A stretch of 64,000 nucleotides of DNA from Pseudoluteimonas sp047602125 (GTDB lineage Bacteria; Pseudomonadota; Gammaproteobacteria; Xanthomonadales; Xanthomonadaceae). The stretch lies in NCBI GenBank assembly GCA_047602125.1, contig JASGIB010000001.1:1674001-1738000 (forward strand), written 5' to 3'. Positions 60,168 to 64,000 of this stretch are shown here, one piece after another. Under the pieces are notes generated by a model that was not told the DNA's origin, did not search any database, and was given only the letters and a program-made list of their open reading frames with translations. Both the position numbers and the translations under genes were made by a program. Position 1 is the first letter of the stretch, and the number at the start of each line of letters is the position of its first letter.

Positions 60168-61430
60168 TCACGCTGCCGACTTGTCCGCGCGTTTCATCGG
60201 CACCACCTTCGTCGCTGCCTCGGCGCGGCGCGAGAGCACGCGGTCGATGCGCGCGAACACCTCGCGCAGCACCGGTGCTTCCGGCAGCAGGGTCACGCGG
60301 AAGAAATTGCGGTCGGGCACGTTGAAGCTGGAACCGGGCACGATCAGCACGCCTTCGGTTTCCAGCAGTTCCAGTGCAAATTCGTGGTCGTCGAAGCCCT
60401 TGGCCGCGTCGCCGACCACGGCGGGGAAGCCGTACAGCGCGCCTGCCGGCGCGACCAGCTCCAGGTGTTCGCTCGCGGCGCAGCTTTCGACCAGCGCCTT
60501 GCGGGTTTCATGCAAACGCCCGCCGGGCGCGGTCAGCGCGCGGATGGAATCGTCGGCGGTGAGCGCCGCCTCGATCGCGAACTGCCCGGGCACGTTCGCG
60601 CACAGGCGCAGCGCACCGAGCAGGTCCATCGCGTGGTAAAGGTCGCCGACGACCGAAGCATCGCCGCTCAGCACCGCCCAGCCCACGCGCCAGCCGCAGG
60701 CGCGGTGCACCTTCGACAATCCGCCGAAGCTCAGGCACGGCACGTCGCCGGCCAGTGGTGCGACCGGCTGGAACGCGTGTTCGTCGTAGAGGATGCCGTC
60801 GTAGATTTCGTCGCACATCAGCAGCAGGCCGTGCCGGGCGGCGATGGCGACGATGCGTTCGAGCAGTTCGCGCGGATAGTTCGCGCCGGTCGGGTTGTTC
60901 GGGTTGATCAGCACGATGGCGCGGGTGCGCGAGGACACCAGCTTCTCGATTTCCTCCGGATCCGGGAGGAAACCGTCCTCGGCGCGGCAGCGGTAATACA
61001 CCGGCCGGCCGTCGTTGAGGATGGTGGCCGCCGACCACAGCGGATAGTCGGGCGAAGGCAGCAGCACTTCGTCGCCGGGATCGAGCAGCGCGCGCAGCGA
61101 CAGGTCGATGAGTTCGCTGACGCCGTTGCCGACGAACACGCGCTCCACGGTCGCGTCCGGCGTTCCGCGCTTGCGGTGGAACGCGGCGATGGCTTCGCGC
61201 GCTTCCGGCAGGCCCAGCTGGTGGGTATATGGATCGGTCTGCGCGATGCGGTCGGCGATGGCGTGCTGCAGCTTGTCCGGCGCGCGGAAGCCGAAGGCGC
61301 CGGGGTTGCCGATGTTGAGCTTGACCAGGGTGCGGCCCTGCGCCTCGAGTTCGTGCGCGCGCCGGGCGAGTTCGCCGCGGATTTCGTAGCGGACTTCGGA
61401 CAGGCGCTGGCGGGTCTTGAGGGCGGACAT
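60168..61430 (-). CDS. alaC: PLP-dependent aminotransferase (AlaA/AlaC-like)
   Basis: A 420-residue class I aminotransferase: KLNIGNPGAFGFRAPDKL at the N-terminus, VGNGVSELIDLSLRALLDPGDEVLLPSPDYPLW, then INPNNPTGANYPRE, CDEIYDGILYDEHAF and the PLP lysine in FGGLSKVHRACGWRVGWA. This profile matches the alanine transaminases AlaA/AlaC that make alanine from pyruvate and glutamate. Start MSALKTRQRL at 61430; a longer upstream frame is unsupported. Divergent from rsgA. The symbol is tentative between alaA and alaC. Confidence 0.85.
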   Translation of the reverse strand: MSALKTRQRLSEVRYEIRGELARRAHELEAQGRTLVKLNIGNPGAFGFRAPDKLQHAIADRIAQTDPYTHQLGLPEAREAIAAFHRKRGTPDATVERVFVGNGVSELIDLSLRALLDPGDEVLLPSPDYPLWSAATILNDGRPVYYRCRAEDGFLPDPEEIEKLVSSRTRAIVLINPNNPTGANYPRELLERIVAIAARHGLLLMCDEIYDGILYDEHAFQPVAPLAGDVPCLSFGGLSKVHRACGWRVGWAVLSGDASVVGDLYHAMDLLGALRLCANVPGQFAIEAALTADDSIRALTAPGGRLHETRKALVESCAASEHLELVAPAGALYGFPAVVGDAAKGFDDHEFALELLETEGVLIVPGSSFNVPDRNFFRVTLLPEAPVLREVFARIDRVLSRRAEAATKVVPMKRADKSAA

Positions 61431-61539
61431 CGGCGGCAAATGCAGGGGAAAACGGGGGTGCAAGCCTAGCCGATCGCGGGTCGCGGCGCAGGCTAGGGGT
61501 GCAAGCTAGAATCCGCGCCATGACGACTTCCCGCCCCGC

Positions 61540-62628
61540 ATGACGCCCCTGCGCGCGATCGGCTGGCCCCATGCCGGGCCGCCGACGGACCCGGCCTGGG
61601 CCGGGGCGATGGCCGCGCATCCGGGCGCGCGCCCGGCCCGCGTCGTCGAGCAGCACCGTTCCGGCTATGTCGTGGCCGAAGCGCCTGGCGAAGGCTATTC
61701 GCCCGAATCGCTGCCCGAATGGCAGCGCGCGAAATGCCCGCCCGAATCGCGGCCCGCGGTCGGCGACTGGGTGCTGGTCGAGGGCGAAGGCGCGTCCGCG
61801 CGCATCGTCGCGCTGCTGCCGCGCCATTCCACGATCAAGCGCGGCGCCGCCGGCGAGCATTACAGGCAGCAGCTCATCGCCGCGAACATCGATACCGCAT
61901 TCGTGGTCTGCGGCCTCGATGCCGATTTCAATCCGCGCCGGATCGAACGCTACTTGTTGCTGCTCACGCAGGGCGGCGTCGGCGCGGTGGTCGTGCTCAC
62001 CAAGGCCGACAAGGACGGCGCCGACCCGCAAGCGGCGAAGGAAGCGCTGTCCGCGACGCTCGCGCAGGGCGTCGCCGTGGTCGCGGTGAACGCCAAGGAC
62101 CGCGACAGCGTCGCCGCGCTCGATCCCTGGCTCGGCGAAGGCCGCAGCGTGGTGCTGGTCGGCAGTTCCGGCGCGGGCAAATCGACCTTGACCAACACGC
62201 TGCTCGGCATCGACCGGATGAAGACCGGCGACGTGCGTTCCACCGACGATCGCGGCCGCCACACCACCACCCATCGCGCGCTGGTCGCCTTGCCCTCGGG
62301 CGCCTGCCTGATCGACACGCCCGGCATGCGCGAACTGAAGCCGACCGGCGAGGAAGACGTCGCCGAAAGTTTCGCCGACATCGAAGCCATCGCCGAACAG
62401 TGCAGGTTCCGCGACTGCAAGCATGCGAAGGAACCGGGCTGCGCGGTACGCGCGGCGGTGGAACGCGGCGAACTCGACGCGGGCCGTGTCGCCAACTTCC
62501 TCAAGCTGCGCGACGAAGTGGCCGCCGCATCGGATCAATTGGCCACGCGGCTGGCGCAGAAGGCGAATGCGCGCGTGCAGGGCAAGGCGTTGAACAAGCG
62601 GCTGGACGAGAAGTATGGGAAGCATTGA
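61540..62628 (+). CDS. rsgA: ribosome small-subunit GTPase RsgA
   Basis: A 362-residue circularly permuted GTPase involved in late 30S maturation. Domain order: OB-fold (GEGYSPESLPEWQR and PAVGDWVLVEG), then the permuted GTPase with G4 (VVLTKADKDG), G1 (LVGSSGAGKSTLTN), G3 (LIDTPGMRE), then a zinc-finger domain with C-x5-C-x-H-x5-C (CRFRDCKHAKEPGC). All motifs are intact. Start MTPLRAIGW at 61540; short OB leader compared with E. coli. Confidence 0.95.
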   Translation: MTPLRAIGWPHAGPPTDPAWAGAMAAHPGARPARVVEQHRSGYVVAEAPGEGYSPESLPEWQRAKCPPESRPAVGDWVLVEGEGASARIVALLPRHSTIKRGAAGEHYRQQLIAANIDTAFVVCGLDADFNPRRIERYLLLLTQGGVGAVVVLTKADKDGADPQAAKEALSATLAQGVAVVAVNAKDRDSVAALDPWLGEGRSVVLVGSSGAGKSTLTNTLLGIDRMKTGDVRSTDDRGRHTTTHRALVALPSGACLIDTPGMRELKPTGEEDVAESFADIEAIAEQCRFRDCKHAKEPGCAVRAAVERGELDAGRVANFLKLRDEVAAASDQLATRLAQKANARVQGKALNKRLDEKYGKH

Positions 62629-62635
62629 CGCATTG

Positions 62636-62663
62636 CTCCCTCTCGCGCTGGCGAGAGAGGGAG
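62636..62663. repeat. G/C-rich palindrome after rsgA
   Basis: CTCCCTCTCGC, loop GCTG, GCGAGAGAGGGAG, a 28-base element that also contains the GGAGAAGGG ribosome site region for the next gene. It may act as a hairpin sequestering that site. Confidence 0.6.
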
Positions 62664-62670
62664 AAGGGCA

Positions 62671-64000
62671 ATGACGGAAATGAATCCCGACATCGCCCGC
62701 CACGCCGCGCTCGACGCGCGCATGGTCAAGGTCGCGCGCGGGATCAAGCTGCTGAGCCTGGTGAGCTGGCCCGCGAGCCTGCAGGAACCTTTCCTCGACG
62801 CCTGGCGCCGCGGCCAGCCGTCCTTGCCGCAGGTGGAATACGCGAAGCAGGATTTTTCCGCCGCGCGGCGCGAACTCGACGCCATCGCCGGCGAAGCCGA
62901 CGCCGCGCATCCGCTGGGGCGCTACATCGCCGCTTCCGCACGCAACTGGTCGGTGGCCGCGGAACTGCTGGACGCGCTCGGCACGCCGGCGGTGACGCAG
63001 CATTCGATCCGCCTGTTCGGCCGCCCCGACGAACCGCTGCCCGGCGGCGGGCCGACCACGCGCGACGCGGCGCGGCATTTCATCGGCATCGCCAGCGAAC
63101 TCGACCGCGAACTGCTGGCGCCGTCGGAAACCGTGCCGATCTCGGCGATCTCGCTGCAACTGCAATTGCAGACCGCGCTCGACGATTTCTTCAATGGCCG
63201 CATGATCACGGTCGAACTCGACCCGGACCTGATCGCCAAGGCCGCCGCCGGCGCGACCCGCATCCGCTTGCGCCAGGGCGCGGTGTTCACCGACTACGAC
63301 CGCGACCAGTTGCTGCAGCACGAGGCCTTCGTGCATTCGCTGACCGCGCTCAACGGCCGCGAGCAACCGGTGCTGCGCAGCATGGAACTGCCTTCGCCGC
63401 GCACCACCGCCACGCAGGAAGGGCTCGCGACCTTCGCCGAGCAGATCACCGGCGCGACCGACATCCAGCGCATGAAGCGGGTAAGCCTGCGCATCGAGGC
63501 GGTGGCGATGGCGCTGGAAGGCGCGGATTTCATCCAGGTGTTCAAGTATTTCCTCGACGCCGGCCAGAGCGAGGTCGAAAGCTTCGCCTCGGCGCAGCGC
63601 GTGTTCCGCGGCGTGCCCGTGTCCGGCGGTGCGGCGTTCACCAAGGACACCGTCTACCTGCGCGGCCTGATCGGCGTGCACACCTTCTTCCGCTGGGCGC
63701 TGCGCCAGGACCGCCTGCGCCTGTGCCGCCTGCTGTTCGCCGGCAAGATGACCATCGAGGACGTGCAGGACCTCGAACCCCTGTTCGCCGACGGCACCCT
63801 CGCCGGGCCGCGCTGGCTGCCGCACTGGGTGGCGCGCGCGAACGGACTGGCCGGGGTGCTGGCGTTCTCGCTGTTCGCCAACCGCATCCGCCTCGACCGG
63901 ATCACCGACAGCCTGCACCTGGCCGACGTTCGAGGGCGCGTTCGCAAGGGCATTCCCGGCGCACGGCGTAGAATCGCGGTTCCGCCACGCATCCGACCGC
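62671..64000 (+). CDS. DUF1704 / flavohemoglobin-expression QEGLA-motif metallopeptidase, 5' part
   Basis: The gene runs in frame to the window edge; 443 residues are visible. The TIGR02421/DUF1704 family hallmarks are LSLVSWPASLQEPFLDAW near the start, a zinc-binding HExxxH (HEAFVH, H217-E218-H222), then QEGLATFAEQITG. The human relatives KIAA0895/KIAA0895L (MATCAP) are zinc tyrosine carboxypeptidases acting on microtubules and carry the same HExxxH plus downstream Glu, so a metallopeptidase role is likely here. The bacterial substrate is unknown. ATG at 62671 with GGAGAAGGG upstream inside the palindrome. Confidence 0.88.
   Translation, partial: MTEMNPDIARHAALDARMVKVARGIKLLSLVSWPASLQEPFLDAWRRGQPSLPQVEYAKQDFSAARRELDAIAGEADAAHPLGRYIAASARNWSVAAELLDALGTPAVTQHSIRLFGRPDEPLPGGGPTTRDAARHFIGIASELDRELLAPSETVPISAISLQLQLQTALDDFFNGRMITVELDPDLIAKAAAGATRIRLRQGAVFTDYDRDQLLQHEAFVHSLTALNGREQPVLRSMELPSPRTTATQEGLATFAEQITGATDIQRMKRVSLRIEAVAMALEGADFIQVFKYFLDAGQSEVESFASAQRVFRGVPVSGGAAFTKDTVYLRGLIGVHTFFRWALRQDRLRLCRLLFAGKMTIEDVQDLEPLFADGTLAGPRWLPHWVARANGLAGVLAFSLFANRIRLDRITDSLHLADVRGRVRKGIPGARRRIAVPPRIRP

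Noticed and set aside
60508..63918. A 1136-codon minus-strand frame
   Set aside because: It runs antisense to rsgA and the DUF1704 gene and out of frame over the aminotransferase; no domain is recognisable.
1..64000. tRNA, rRNA or prophage genes
   Set aside because: No cloverleaf, rRNA or phage structural genes were recognised; the only recombinase is the integron integrase, which has the IntI-specific patch.

Overview
The window is GC-rich, dense bacterial chromosome. Gene content and order point to a gammaproteobacterium of the Xanthomonadaceae/Lysobacteraceae group (Lysobacter/Xanthomonas relatives). Supporting signs are the set of large TonB-dependent receptors, a LacI-controlled N-acetylglucosamine (GlcNAc) utilisation cluster, the cytochrome c4 - DsbA - DsbA - endonuclease order next to engB, the monothiol glutaredoxin with a C-terminal rhodanese domain, and a resident chromosomal integron. 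No rRNA, tRNA, CRISPR array, prophage or insertion-sequence transposase was seen.

Layout. 1-9.4 kb: end of a DUF418 membrane protein, a ChaN-like lipoprotein or exported protein, then on the minus strand remnants of the macromolecular-synthesis operon (rpsU, yqeY, dnaG) split by a GNAT gene and by a siderophore-uptake operon (TonB receptor, DUF3649, PepSY, DUF3325) behind a possible Fur box. 9.4-15.2 kb: tsaD, a fused folB-folK gene, a DUF6159 membrane protein, a pteridine reductase, a MidA-like methyltransferase, a VanZ-like protein and a DUF4242 protein. 15.2-27.6 kb: a divergent GlcNAc/chito-oligosaccharide regulon: hexosaminidase, TonB receptor and glucokinase-type sugar kinase on the minus strand; nagP, nagR, nagB-II, nagA, nagX on the plus strand. 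The 388-base divergent promoter region carries two palindromes like LacI-family Nag operators.

27.6-33.0 kb: the standout region, a complete chromosomal integron. It has an intact integron integrase (intI, plus strand), an attI junction, and eight cassettes, all read on the minus strand away from intI. Seven intact attC sites occur in two size classes (60 and 107-109 bp), with a truncated eighth at the nagX edge. At every cassette the 7-base core at its start matches the complementary box of its own attC, including the variant cores, so the boundaries are exact. The cassette products have no recognised resistance function; they are small secreted, lipoprotein, membrane and soluble proteins of mostly unknown role.

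33-47.4 kb: cca, a soluble lytic transglycosylase, a large TonB receptor, an endonuclease/exonuclease/phosphatase protein, two tandem DsbA-type proteins, cytochrome c4, engB, a methyltransferase, gshA and a TPR lipoprotein. 47.4-51 kb: a glutathione-dependent formaldehyde detoxification operon (frmR, frmA, NAD-binding protein, gfa, frmB). 51-64 kb: assorted enzymes (DUF6582, Dph6-like, DegV, 7TM diguanylate cyclase, GFA-fold, DUF924, Grx4-rhodanese, polysaccharide deacetylase, methyltransferase, SGNH hydrolase, aminotransferase, rsgA) ending in a DUF1704 putative metallopeptidase that runs off the window. Two small low-GC membrane-protein genes at 56.4 and 59.7 kb stand out from their surroundings. 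Paired G/C-rich palindromes recur in several intergenic gaps.
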